In this document: piece by piece, positions 24,548 to 33,663 of the stretch | How positions within the stretch are numbered: position 1 is the stretch's first letter | Layout of the letters: every line of letters starts with the position of its first letter | NCBI RefSeq assembly: GCF_001461695.1 | Contig: NZ_AUTC01000168.1 | Location: forward strand, 1-36,621 | Source: Sinorhizobium fredii USDA 205 | GTDB taxonomy: Bacteria > Pseudomonadota > Alphaproteobacteria > Rhizobiales > Rhizobiaceae | DNA: 36,621 nt | Direction: 5' to 3' | The notes under the pieces: generated by a model | Seen by the model: only the letters and a program-made list of their open reading frames with translations | Told to the model about the DNA's origin: nothing | Database searches by the model: none | Position numbers and translations under genes: made by a program

Positions 24548-24973
24548 ATGAACACGCCCCTTGCGACCAAGCAGGTCGCCACGCTTGCCTTTCTTGCAGC
24601 TACGCTTTTCGGCTTTTTCGCTGCCGGGAGAACGGACGCGGCGGAGCAGATGATGCGCGTCTATATGGACCATGCACGGGTGCTGAAACTCGACCGGCCG
24701 GTGAGCAAGGTGATTATCGGCAATTCGGACGTCGCGGACGCGACCGTCGCCGATTCGAAGACGATCGTGCTGACCGGCCGCAATTTCGGCACGACGAACC
24801 TCGTCATCCTCGACCAGGACGGCAATGCCATCGTCGACGAGCGCATCCTCGTGTCGATCGACGAAGGCAACACCCTGCGCGTTTACAAGCAGACGACGCG
24901 CACCGTCTTCTCCTGCTCGCCGAATTGCGAGCGTCACGCCGAACGCAAGGCCACGACGTCGGGCAGCAATTGA
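24548..24973 (+). CDS. Stand-alone pilus/secretin N-terminal domain protein
   Basis: 141 residues. A signal peptide (VATLAFLAATLFGFFAAGRT, cleavage near DAA-EQ) is followed by one domain of about 75 residues (VLKLDRPVSKVIIGNSDVAD, TIVLTGRNFGTTNLVILD, ERILVSI). This matches the first domain of CpaC in the same window, where the equivalents are VVVDLPTDAHDILVADPALA and IYLFGKAVGQTNIFVF. No BON or secretin core follows. The tail has a CSPNC pair that could form a disulfide. It is periplasmic by prediction. It is transcribed away from pilA, ahead of the two pseudopilin genes, so a role in the Tad pilus is likely but unproven. Confidence 0.85.
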   Translation: MNTPLATKQVATLAFLAATLFGFFAAGRTDAAEQMMRVYMDHARVLKLDRPVSKVIIGNSDVADATVADSKTIVLTGRNFGTTNLVILDQDGNAIVDERILVSIDEGNTLRVYKQTTRTVFSCSPNCERHAERKATTSGSN

Positions 24974-24977
24974 GATC

Positions 24978-25013
24978 TTTCCGAGACCACTAAAATTCTC
25001 CGGGTCTTGGAAA
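24978..25013 (+). terminator. Possible hairpin terminator after the secretin-N gene
   Basis: TTTCCGAGACC (24978-24988) can pair with GGTCTTGGAAA (25003-25013) in 11 pairs with one wobble, around a 14-nt loop. It starts 5 bp after the stop codon. Only a weak T run (aatttt) follows, so it may be an mRNA-protecting hairpin instead. Confidence 0.35.
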
Positions 25014-25063
25014 ACGAATTTTCAACAGTCTCAGCTTATTCTAGCGCCAATTGCAAAAACGGG

Positions 25064-25106
25064 ACGCAGGCGAAATCGCATGCATTTTCCGCATCCCGCT
25101 CACGAC
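25064..25106. repeat. Single palindrome related to the mosaic repeat
   Basis: cgggacgcaggcgaaatcgc...gcattttccgcatcccgctc repeats, with changes, the outer palindrome at 17249-17296 (cgggatgcgggcggaaaacc...cctcatcccgctc). It lies in the 154-bp gap before the first TadE-like gene. It looks like a diverged single unit of the same Sinorhizobium palindrome family. Confidence 0.55.
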
Positions 25107-25127
25107 GTGACATGACGGAACGGCGCA

Positions 25128-25733
25128 ATGGCGACAAACACGAAAACATCCCCGGCAAGCCGGCGCGGATCGCGCCAGCTCTTTCGCCGCCTGCTCGGAG
25201 ATAGGAGGGGCGCGACGGCGATCGAGTTCGCCATCCTCGCTTTGCCATTCTTTATCGTCGTCTTTGCCTCGATCGAGACATTCGTCGCCTTCGCCGGCGA
25301 GCAGCTGCTCGCCAATGCGACCGACACCCTGGCGCGCAAGATCCGCACCGGCGAGATCACGAAGAACGTGAGTGAAGCAGAGTTCCGCCAGGCCTTCTGC
25401 GACGAGATCGCCATCCTGTTGACCTGCTCCGCGACCGAGGTGACCACGCCGGAAAAGCTCTATCTCGATGTCCGCCAAGTCGCCGATCCGTCGCAGTTTC
25501 CGGCGGCGGTGCCGCGGGTCGGGCCGACCGACGCCTCGGATCTGGACACGAGCGGCTTTCAGTTCGCGCCGGGGGCCGGCAAGGAGTTCACCATGGTGCG
25601 CGCCTATTACCGGTGGCAGGTGATCACCGATCTTGTGCGCCCGTATGTCACCAATCTCCGGCCGGCCGGCAGCAGCATGCCGCGCGACTATCTGATGGTC
25701 GCGACCGCAACGTTCCGCAACGAGGACTATTGA
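25128..25733 (+). CDS. tadE: TadE-like pseudopilin
   Basis: 201 residues. A basic start (RRGSRQLFRRLLGDRRG) leads to the TadE pilin-like segment RRGATAIEFAILALPFFIVV, with cleavage expected before ATAIEF by CpaA and a Glu5-like residue. About 130 periplasmic residues follow, with VRQAFCDEIAILLTC-like Cys residues (FRQAFCDEI, LLTCSATEV). It ends with YLMVATATFRNEDY, as TadE proteins do. Its role is that of a minor pseudopilin in the Tad machine. It precedes a second TadE-like gene by 7 bp. The start ATG at 25128 is followed by a short Lys/Ser stretch and could be internal. Confidence 0.88.
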   Translation: MATNTKTSPASRRGSRQLFRRLLGDRRGATAIEFAILALPFFIVVFASIETFVAFAGEQLLANATDTLARKIRTGEITKNVSEAEFRQAFCDEIAILLTCSATEVTTPEKLYLDVRQVADPSQFPAAVPRVGPTDASDLDTSGFQFAPGAGKEFTMVRAYYRWQVITDLVRPYVTNLRPAGSSMPRDYLMVATATFRNEDY

Positions 25734-25740
25734 GGATACC

Positions 25741-26325
25741 ATGGGGCGCTCGGATGGAATGACCCTTGTCCGGCGTGCGTTCGGACCCTTGTCGCGCCTG
25801 TCGCGGGACCGTCGCGGCGTCGGCGGCGTGGAGTTCGCCATCGTCGCACCGATCTTGATCATGGCCTATATCGGCGCTTTCGAGCTTTCCGTCGGCTTGA
25901 ACGTGCTGCGCAAGGTCGCCCGTGCCTCGAGTGCCGTCGCCGACCTCGTCAGCCAGGAGCCGAGCGTCGATACGGACTTCCTGGATGGCCTGAACAACGT
26001 CGCGGAAAGCATCCTGGCCCCCTACGCCGGCACGGACTACACGCTGAAGATCACCGGCATCCAGGTCACCGGCACCACGACCGGCACGGTGCTGTGGTCG
26101 CGCGACCAGGACGGCGGCACGCCCTACCCGGCCAATTCCACGACCACGGTGCCCTCCGAACTCGAGGCGATAAACGCCTTCATCGTGCGCACCGAACTCG
26201 TCCTCCCGCACGAACTGCTGCTCCTTTCGCCGGACCTTTCGAGCAGCGTCAACGCAATCGACCTCTCCAAGACCTCCTATTATCGCCAGCGCTCTGGCAC
26301 GAAGATCGATTGCACGGGCTGCTGA
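25741..26325 (+). CDS. Second TadE/TadF-like pseudopilin
   Basis: 194 residues. After a basic leader (LSRLSRDRRGVG) comes GVEFAIVAPILIMAYIGAFE, the TadE-like pilin helix with conserved Glu, then LSVGLNVLRKVARASSAVAD. The periplasmic region contains a Thr/Gly-rich piece (GIQVTGTTTGTVLWSRDQDG) and a C-terminal YYRQRSGTKIDCTGC with two Cys. It is coupled to the gene before it (GAGGATACC, then ATG). It may fill the TadF or TadG-like role. Its stop is followed 7 bp later by a mosaic repeat element. Confidence 0.87.
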   Translation: MGRSDGMTLVRRAFGPLSRLSRDRRGVGGVEFAIVAPILIMAYIGAFELSVGLNVLRKVARASSAVADLVSQEPSVDTDFLDGLNNVAESILAPYAGTDYTLKITGIQVTGTTTGTVLWSRDQDGGTPYPANSTTTVPSELEAINAFIVRTELVLPHELLLLSPDLSSSVNAIDLSKTSYYRQRSGTKIDCTGC

Positions 26326-26332
26326 GGACCAA

Positions 26333-26431
26333 TGCATGTCGCAAAGTGCGAAGCGGTTCTGGAACAACGACATGCATAAAAACAAGAACCCAAAGCGCGC
26401 CGCGTGAATACATCTGAATGCGACGCGCTTA
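26333..26431. repeat. Two-palindrome mosaic repeat (RIME1-like)
   Basis: Two palindromes: tgcatgtcg...cgacatgca at 26333-26376 and aaagcgcgccgcg...cgacgcgctta at 26391-26431. Read on the other strand this is a diverged copy of 17297-17400, with the same order, spacing and the gtttttgt linker. About 100 bp with two large palindromes fits RIME1. It starts 7 bp after the stop of the second TadE-like gene and lies 120 bp before deoB. Confidence 0.8.
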
Positions 26432-26550
26432 GATCCGCTCAATTGCATTGAATTTGGCGCCGCGCTATTCCTGCGAGATTGCGCGGGATCGCTCCCGCAC
26501 TGTTCAATAGCAACCGGACCGCAGCCGCGCTCCGGTTCGGCGGGTGTTCC

Positions 26551-27771
26551 ATGGCGCGTGTCTTTCTCTTCGTCCTCGATTCCTTCGGCATCGGCGGGGC
26601 GCCCGACGCCGAGGCATTCGGCGATCTCGGCGCCGACACGCTCGGCCACATCGCCGAATTCTGCGCGTCCGGCGCCGGCGACCGCGCCGGTTTGCGCGAA
26701 GGGCCGCTGCAACTCCCCAACATGTCGGCGCTCGGGCTCGTCCATGCGGCGCGACTGGCAACCGGACGGGTTCCTGCCGGCATGCCGCTGCCGGAGCGCG
26801 TCTACGGCGTCTACGGTGCGGCCAGCGAGGTTTCGCGTGGCAAGGACACGCCGTCCGGCCACTGGGAGATCGCCGGCACGCCGGTGCGGTTCGACTGGGG
26901 CTATTTCCCCTCCGAGGGCGATGCCTTTCCGCCGGAACTCATCGAGGCGATCTGCCGCGACGGCGACATTCCGGGCATTCTCGGCAATTGCCATGCCTCC
27001 GGCACCGACATCATCGCGCGTCACGGCGAAGAGCACATGCGGAGCGGCAAGCCGATCTGCTACACCTCGTCCGATTCGGTCTTCCAGATCGCGGCGCATG
27101 AGCAGACCTTCGGGCTCGAGCGGCTGCTGGAACTCTGCCAGGTCGTCCGCCGGCTCGTCGACGATTACAATATCGGCCGCGTCATCGCCCGGCCGTTCGT
27201 CGGCGACAATCCGGGCAATTTCACCCGCACCGGCCACCGCCGCGACTATTCCGTCCTGCCGCCGGAGCCGACGATCCTCGACCGGCTCGAGGAGGCCGGA
27301 CGAACGGTGCACGCGATCGGCAAGATCGGCGACATCTTCGCGCACCAGGGCGTGACCAGGCTCACCAAGGCGAACGGCAACATGGAGCTCTTCGACGCGA
27401 GTCTTACGGCGGTCGAGGAGGCGGAGGAGGGCGACCTCGTCTTCACCAATTTCGTCGATTTCGACATGCTCTACGGCCACCGCCGCGACGTGCCGGGCTA
27501 TGCGGCGGCGCTCGAAGCCTTCGATGCGCGGCTCCCCGATCTCGACCGGCGGCTCCGGCCCGGAGACATGGTCATCCTGACCGCCGACCACGGCTGCGAC
27601 CCCACCTGGCGTGGCACCGACCATACGCGCGAGCGCGTGCCGGTCTTGATGTTCGGTCCGTCGCTCAGGAGCCGGTCCTTCGGCATAGCCAACAGTTTCA
27701 CCCATATCGGCGAGACAGCTGCCCGACATCTCGGCATCGCGCCGGGCCCACATGGGAGAAGCCTCATTTGA
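26551..27771 (+). CDS. deoB: Phosphopentomutase
   Basis: 406 residues from the ATG at 26551, the start that gives the canonical N-terminus MARVFLFVLDSFGIGG. It interconverts (deoxy)ribose 1-phosphate and 5-phosphate. Alkaline-phosphatase-fold metal motifs are all present: LDSFGIGGAPDAE (Asp), DTLGHIAEF, GKDTPSGHWEIAG with the Thr that is phosphorylated, FTNFVDFDMLYGHRRDVPGY, and LTADHGCDPTWRGTDHTRE. It starts a plus-strand salvage operon deoB-add-upp. Its stop overlaps the add start by 4 nt. It links nucleoside phosphorolysis to the pentose phosphate pathway. The Shine-Dalgarno is weak (GGGTG). Confidence 0.96.
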   Translation: MARVFLFVLDSFGIGGAPDAEAFGDLGADTLGHIAEFCASGAGDRAGLREGPLQLPNMSALGLVHAARLATGRVPAGMPLPERVYGVYGAASEVSRGKDTPSGHWEIAGTPVRFDWGYFPSEGDAFPPELIEAICRDGDIPGILGNCHASGTDIIARHGEEHMRSGKPICYTSSDSVFQIAAHEQTFGLERLLELCQVVRRLVDDYNIGRVIARPFVGDNPGNFTRTGHRRDYSVLPPEPTILDRLEEAGRTVHAIGKIGDIFAHQGVTRLTKANGNMELFDASLTAVEEAEEGDLVFTNFVDFDMLYGHRRDVPGYAAALEAFDARLPDLDRRLRPGDMVILTADHGCDPTWRGTDHTRERVPVLMFGPSLRSRSFGIANSFTHIGETAARHLGIAPGPHGRSLI

Positions 27772-28742
27772 CCGCGCATCTGAAGAAAGCCGAGCTGCAT
27801 TGCCACATCGAAGGCGCCACGTCGCCGGAACTGGCGCTGCGGCAGGCCCGCAAATACGGCGTCGACACGAGCGCCATCATCGGCGACAAGGCCTACGTCT
27901 GGGAGGATTTCACCAGCTTCGTGAAATGCTACGACAGCGTCGCCTCGCTGTTCCGCACCGAGGGCGACTATGCGCTGCTTGCCGAGACCTACCTGACCGA
28001 GCTCGCCGAGGCCGGGACGATCTACAGCGAGATCATCGTCTCGCCGGACCACGGCAACACAATCGGTCTCGGTGCCGACGCCTATCTCGAGGGGCTTGCT
28101 GCGGGCATGGAGGCGGCCAAGGCGAAAACCGGGATCGAATCGCGTATGCTGATCACCGGCATCCGCCATCTCGGGCCGGAATCGGTCGCCAAGACCGCCG
28201 AATATGCGGCCATGCGCCGCCATCCGTTGGTGACCGGCTTCAACCTGGCGGGCGAGGAGCGGATGCACAGCGTCTCCGAGTTCGCCCGCGCCTTCGACAT
28301 CGTCCGCGACGCCGGCCTCGGGCTGACCATCCACGCCGGCGAGCTTTCCGGCGCCTTCAGCGTCCGCGACGCGCTCGACCATGTGCGCCCGTCGCGCATC
28401 AGTCATGGCGTGCGGGCGATCGAGGACGCGGATCTGGTCAAGCGCCTTGCCGACGAGGGCGTAGTGCTCGAGGTCTGCCCGGGTTCCAACATTTCGCTCC
28501 AGGTGTTTCCGGATTTCGCCTCGCACCCGCTCAGGCCGCTTTACGAGGCCGGCGTCCGCGTGACGCTCAACTCCGACGATCCGCCCTTCTTCCATACCTC
28601 GCTCGCGCAGGAATACGAGATCGCCTCGCATGTGATGGGCTTTGGAGACGGCGAAATCGACCGGATGACGAAAACCGCGATCGAAGCCGCCTTCGTCGAC
28701 GAGCCCACCAGACAGGAACTGCTGGCGGCGCTGCATATGTAG
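27768..28742 (+). CDS. add: Adenosine deaminase
   Basis: 324 residues from a TTG start at 27768 that overlaps the deoB TGA (TTGA), preceded by GGGAGAAG. It is a zinc enzyme of the amidohydrolase superfamily. The motifs are KAELHCHIEGATSPEL (two His ligands), TIHAGELSGA (His ligand and catalytic Glu), RISHGVRAIED (His), and VTLNSDDPPFF (Asp ligand). It deaminates adenosine and deoxyadenosine to inosine forms, which the downstream phosphorylases can split. The related adenine deaminases share this fold. The operon setting favours the nucleoside enzyme, but the substrate is not proven by sequence. Confidence 0.9.
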   Translation: MTAHLKKAELHCHIEGATSPELALRQARKYGVDTSAIIGDKAYVWEDFTSFVKCYDSVASLFRTEGDYALLAETYLTELAEAGTIYSEIIVSPDHGNTIGLGADAYLEGLAAGMEAAKAKTGIESRMLITGIRHLGPESVAKTAEYAAMRRHPLVTGFNLAGEERMHSVSEFARAFDIVRDAGLGLTIHAGELSGAFSVRDALDHVRPSRISHGVRAIEDADLVKRLADEGVVLEVCPGSNISLQVFPDFASHPLRPLYEAGVRVTLNSDDPPFFHTSLAQEYEIASHVMGFGDGEIDRMTKTAIEAAFVDEPTRQELLAALHM

Positions 28743-28840
28743 TCGCGATAATCATCGGAAGCACGCCAATGCCCTTGCGGCCTCCGATCTTTCCATGGAA
28801 AAGAGGGCGGATATGCCAAGATCTCGGGGAAGGTGAAGCC

Positions 28841-29470
28841 ATGGACGGCGTGACAGTGATCGATCATCCGCTGGTGCAGCACAAGCTGACCATCATGCGC
28901 AAGAAGGAGACTTCGACCGCAGGCTTCCGCCGGCTGCTGCGGGAGATCTCGACGCTGCTCTGCTACGAGGTGACGCGCGATCTGGAACTCACCATGGAGC
29001 GGATCGAAACGCCGTTGCAGGAGACGGACTCTCCCGTTCTCGAGGGCAAGAAGCTCGTCTTCGCCTCGATCCTGCGCGCCGGCAACGGCCTGCTGGAGGG
29101 CATGCTCGAGCTCGTCCCCTCGGCCCGCGTCGCGCATATCGGCGTCTATCGCGACCACGAGACGCTGCAGCCGGTCGAATATTACTTCAAGGCGCCGGAG
29201 AACCTCAACGAACGGCTCGTCATCGTCGTCGACCCGATGCTTGCGACCGGCAATTCCTCGATTGCAGCGGTCGAAAAACTGAAGGAGCGCGGCGCCAGGA
29301 ACATCCGCTTCCTCTGCCTGCTTGCCGCACCGGAAGGCATCCGCAACTTCAACGGAGCGCATCCGGACGTGCCGATCTTCACCGCCGCGATCGACAGCCA
29401 TCTGAACGAGAAGGGCTATATCGTGCCCGGTCTCGGCGACGCGGGCGATCGCATGTACGGCACCAAATAG
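28841..29470 (+). CDS. upp: Uracil phosphoribosyltransferase
   Basis: 209 residues from the ATG at 28841 (GGGGAAGGTGAAGCC before it). It makes UMP from uracil and PRPP. Family motifs: start VTVIDHPLVQHKLTIMRKKE, FASILRAGNGLLEGMLELVP, HIGVYRDHETLQPVEYYFK, the PRPP loop VVDPMLATGNSS near residue 131, and the uracil-recognising C-terminus YIVPGLGDAGDRMYGTK. It lies 98 bp after add and ends the plus-strand run at a clear terminator. It rescues uracil released from uridine in the same pathway. Confidence 0.96.
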   Translation: MDGVTVIDHPLVQHKLTIMRKKETSTAGFRRLLREISTLLCYEVTRDLELTMERIETPLQETDSPVLEGKKLVFASILRAGNGLLEGMLELVPSARVAHIGVYRDHETLQPVEYYFKAPENLNERLVIVVDPMLATGNSSIAAVEKLKERGARNIRFLCLLAAPEGIRNFNGAHPDVPIFTAAIDSHLNEKGYIVPGLGDAGDRMYGTK

Positions 29471-29504
29471 GTCTTTCTTAACCAATTGACGAAGCAAATG
29501 AGGC

Positions 29505-29530
29505 GCCGCCGGTTTTCCGGCGGCTTTTTT
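29505..29530 (+). terminator. Rho-independent terminator after upp
   Basis: GCCGCCGG, TTTT loop, CCGGCGGC and six T residues form a perfect 8-bp GC stem with a T tract. It lies 34 bp after the upp stop. It should end the deoB-add-upp transcript. Confidence 0.93.
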
Positions 29531-29593
29531 GCGCGGTATTAGCAATCTTCTGGTCAGATCGGCGAACGCGCCAGCCGATCCCCGGAGCCAAGA

Positions 29594-30110
29594 ATGTTGA
29601 CACGTCTCATTGCCTTTGCCGGCGGACTCGCCGCCATTGCCCTCGTCGTGCCGGACCTCGTCTCCAGCTATCTCGATCGCCCCGACACCAAATCGTCGCA
29701 GCAAGCCGCCGCGAGCCCCACGCCGACAACCGCCAGCTACGCGGCGGGCAAGGCCGTGGTGCTCGAAGCCGATCGCTCCGGCCATTTCACCGGAACGTTC
29801 CGGATCAACGGGCGGTCGGAAAGTGGGCTGGTCGACACCGGTGCGAGCACGATCGCCATCAACGCGTCTGCAGCCCGGCGGTTCGGCATCGCCGTCGGCA
29901 GCCTGTCCTTCGATACGCGAGCGCAAACCGCCAACGGCATCGTCGAGGCGGCCCATATCAGCCTCGACCGGGTCGAGATCGGCGGCATTACACTCCGGAA
30001 CGTCGAGGCCATGGTGCTGCCCGACAAGGCACTTTCGGGCATGCTCGTCGGCATGTCCTTCCTGAGCCGGCTATCGTCCTATCGGGTCGAGGACGGCGCG
30101 CTCCACCTCG

Positions 30111-30118
<8 letters not shown>
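29594..30118 (+). CDS. Membrane-anchored retropepsin-like aspartic protease (TIGR02281 type)
   Basis: 174 residues. One N-terminal hydrophobic segment (LTRLIAFAGGLAAIALVVP) works as anchor or signal. The rest is a single-lobe pepsin-like (clan AA) domain: GHFTGTFRINGRSESGLVDT, then DTGASTIAINASAARRFGI with the catalytic Asp near residue 83. Next come RVEIGGITLRNVEAMVLPD and LVGMSFLSRLSSYRVEDGAL with the family LxGMSFL motif. Such proteins probably act as periplasmic dimers; substrates are unknown. It lies alone after the upp terminator. Its last 8 nt overlap the 3' end of deoA on the other strand. Confidence 0.85.
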
Positions 30119-31421
<1,303 letters not shown>

Positions 31422-31432
31422 TGTCGATGGGC

Positions 31433-32230
31433 TCAGGCTTCTGTCGCGATCATGTCTTTGAGGATCGCTGCCAGCCGCTGGCCGCCGAACGGCGCCATCT
31501 CCTTCGTCTCTTGATGGCTGAGTTCCCCTCCGGTCATGCCAGCGCCGAAATTGGTGATGACCGAGGCGGCCGCCACCCTCAAACCGAAGAACCGGGCGAG
31601 AATGACCTCGGGCACGGTGGACATGCCGACCGCATCCGCACCCAGGATGCGGGCCATGCGGATTTCCGCGGGCGTTTCGAAGCTCGGGCCGGAGAACCAC
31701 ATATAGACGCCACGCGCCAGCGGGATGCCGAGTCGCTCGGCGGCCTCCTCCATCCCGACGGCAAGCGCCGCGTCATAGGCATTGGTCATGCCGACGAAGC
31801 GATCGTCGCTTTCGACGCCGATCAGCGGATTGGCGCCGGAAAAGGCGATGTGATCGGCGATCCGCATCACCGAGCCGGGCGGCATGTCCTCGCGCAGCGA
31901 TCCGGCCGAATTCGTGAGGATCAGGTTTTCGACGCCGATCCGCTTCAGCGTTTCGATCGGCACGCGCATCGCATTGGCATCGCCGCGCTCGTAGTAGTGG
32001 ACCCGGCCGGAAAGCATGACGACGGGAACATTGCCGAGCCGGCCGAGGACGAGCTCGCCCGCGTGGCCGGAAACGCTGCTGACCGGGAAGCCCGGTATGT
32101 CCGCATAGGAAATGCGGACCGGCTCCGTCACCGCCTCGACGAGCGAGCCGAGCCCGGAGCCGAGCACGATGCCGTATCGCGGCGATAGCCCGCCGAGTTT
32201 GTCGCCCAGGAATTCAGCTGCGTCGGTCAT
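31433..32230 (-). CDS. Purine nucleoside phosphorylase (trimeric type, PNP/XapA family)
   Basis: 265 residues from the ATG at 32230, which overlaps the cdd stop (ATGA). It belongs to the trimeric PNP/MTAP class: YGIVLGSGLGSLVEAV (phosphate-binding GSGLG), MLSGRVHYYERGDA, LTNSAGSLREDMPPG, the base-binding SGPSFETPAEIRMARI, VGMSTVPEVILARFFG, and VITNFGAGMTGG, where the Asn recognises 6-oxopurines. It should therefore cleave inosine and guanosine types, matching the output of Add. Gene names punA, xapA and deoD are all used for such genes, so I leave the symbol empty. Confidence 0.93.
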   Translation of the reverse strand: MTDAAEFLGDKLGGLSPRYGIVLGSGLGSLVEAVTEPVRISYADIPGFPVSSVSGHAGELVLGRLGNVPVVMLSGRVHYYERGDANAMRVPIETLKRIGVENLILTNSAGSLREDMPPGSVMRIADHIAFSGANPLIGVESDDRFVGMTNAYDAALAVGMEEAAERLGIPLARGVYMWFSGPSFETPAEIRMARILGADAVGMSTVPEVILARFFGLRVAAASVITNFGAGMTGGELSHQETKEMAPFGGQRLAAILKDMIATEA

Positions 32231-32622
32231 CCAAGAATCTCGGTCTCGAAGCTGTGCGGCAGCAGGTCGGAGAGCGCCAGGCTTTTCTTGATGCCCGTCT
32301 CGTCGCAGAGATAGATGCGGGTGCTGGCGCCGGAGAATTCCGCCAGCCGCTGCCGGCAGCCGCCGCAGGGAGGGCAAAGCGCCAGCTTCTCGGCGATGAC
32401 GGCCACCTCCATGATCTTGCGTTGCCCGGCCATCACCATGTGGCTGATCGCCGTCGTCTCGGCGCACCAGCCTTCCGGAAAGGACAGGTTCTCGATGTTG
32501 GCGCCCGTGTAGATGTTGCCATCCTCGGCGCGGATCGCCGCCCCCACCGGAAACTTCGAATAGGGGGCATGCGCCTTTGCCATGGCTTCACGCGCCGCGA
32601 CGAAGAGTTCGTTCTTCGGCAT
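32227..32622 (-). CDS. cdd: Cytidine deaminase
   Basis: 131 residues from the ATG at 32622 (AAGGACAG upstream), the size of the small tetrameric class. Zinc site: WCAETTAISHMV (Cys and catalytic Glu of CAE, near residue 54) and CPPCGGCRQRL (PCxxC ligands near 88). The substrate-binding FPVGAAIRAEDGNIYTGANIE is clear. It converts cytidine and deoxycytidine to uridine forms. It sits between the ABC permease and PNP genes, separated from the permease by a single-palindrome repeat and overlapping the PNP start by 4 nt. Confidence 0.95.
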   Translation of the reverse strand: MPKNELFVAAREAMAKAHAPYSKFPVGAAIRAEDGNIYTGANIENLSFPEGWCAETTAISHMVMAGQRKIMEVAVIAEKLALCPPCGGCRQRLAEFSGASTRIYLCDETGIKKSLALSDLLPHSFETEILG

Positions 32623-32641
32623 AGGTCTGTCCTTATTGTTG

Positions 32642-32688
32642 TGCATGTCGTTATCCCAAAACCGCTGCGCACTTTTGGGCGACATGCA
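32642..32688. repeat. Single palindrome of the mosaic repeat, touching a stop codon
   Basis: tgcatgtcg...cgacatgca with inner arms cccaaaa/ttttggg. It is nearly identical to 17354-17400 (one half of the mosaic). It lies between the permease and cdd. The stop codon TAA of the permease's expected frame (32689-32691 on the minus strand) directly adjoins it, just as the cpaF stop adjoins the other copy. Confidence 0.75.
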
Positions 32689-32699
32689 TTAGCGCTCCT

Positions 32700-33659
32700 T
32701 CACATAAGGTACGCCGCCGGCCTTGGGCGGGATGGCCTTGCCGATGAAGCCGGCGAGCAGATGACGGTGAGGATATAGGGCAGCGCCTGCATCAATTGTA
32801 CCGGCACCTGGCCGACGAACGGCAAGGGCGTGCCCTGCAGGCGGATGGCGAGCGCATCGAGGAAGCCGAAGAGCAGGCAGGCGAACATGACGTTCTTCGG
32901 TCGCCATTTGGCGAAGATCAGCGCCGCGAGCGCGATATAGCCCTTGCCTGCCGTCATGCCTTTGACGAAACCGGCGGTCATCGCCAGCGACAGATAGGCG
33001 CCGGCAAAACCACACAGAATGCCGCAGCAAATGACCGCACGATACCTGAGCCAGATCACCGAGATGCCGGCCGTGTCGACCGCGCCAGGGTTTTCACCGA
33101 CCGCCCGGAGCCGGAGTCCGAACCGGGTGCGGTAGAGGATCCACCAGGTTGCCGGCACCATGGCAAAGGCGAGGTAGGTGAGCAGGAAATGGCCGGAGAG
33201 GAGATCCGAGTAGATCGGCCCGAGGATCGGTACGTCGCGGATCGCGTCGGCGCCGGGAAGGTTGATCGTCTGGAATCTGGCGCCTTCGCCGAGCGCCGGC
33301 GTGCGGCCACCCTGGCGGAACCAGGCTTCGCCGAGAATCACCGTCGAGCCGGCGACGATGAAATTGATCGCCACACCCGAGACGATCTGATTGCCGCGTT
33401 GGGTGATCGAGGCATAGCCATGCACCAGCGACAACACGATAGAGATGAGAATAGCGGCGAGGAGGCCCATCCAGACCGACTGGGTGACGGCGGCGACGGC
33501 ACCGGCCGCGAAGGCGGCGCCGAGCATCTTACCCTCGAGGCCGATGTCGAAAACGCCGGCCCGCTCGGTGAAAAGCCCGGCAAGCGCGGCGAAGACCAGC
33601 GGCACGGAGACGCGGATTGTCGATTCGAGGAGCACCACGAGGACGTGGAAGAAATCCAT
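32700..33659 (-). CDS. Nucleoside ABC transporter permease 2, frameshifted at the C-terminus
   Basis: The frame from the ATG at 33659 gives 319 residues of a BmpA/Nup-type inner-membrane permease (BPD_transp_2 family): FTERAGVFDIGLEGKMLGAA, GYASITQRGNQIVSGVAINF, RLRAVGENPGAVDTAGI, LALIFAKW-like AALIFAKWRPKN. The normal end LLAGFIGKAIPPKAGG... lies in another frame (stop at 32689-32691). A single base lost at 32760/32761 after ALPYILTVI sends the frame into CSPASSARPSRPRPAAYLM and a stop at 32700. About 23 normal residues are replaced. Either it is a sequencing error or a mild mutation; only the last helix end and tail are affected. It starts 5 bp after permease 1. Confidence 0.85.
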   Translation of the reverse strand: MDFFHVLVVLLESTIRVSVPLVFAALAGLFTERAGVFDIGLEGKMLGAAFAAGAVAAVTQSVWMGLLAAILISIVLSLVHGYASITQRGNQIVSGVAINFIVAGSTVILGEAWFRQGGRTPALGEGARFQTINLPGADAIRDVPILGPIYSDLLSGHFLLTYLAFAMVPATWWILYRTRFGLRLRAVGENPGAVDTAGISVIWLRYRAVICCGILCGFAGAYLSLAMTAGFVKGMTAGKGYIALAALIFAKWRPKNVMFACLLFGFLDALAIRLQGTPLPFVGQVPVQLMQALPYILTVICSPASSARPSRPRPAAYLM

Positions 33660-33663
33660 GGCT

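Noticed and set aside
25648..27753. Minus-strand open frame of 701 codons opposite the pseudopilins and deoB
   Set aside because: It crosses several genes and a repeat, has no recognisable motif and no ribosome site.
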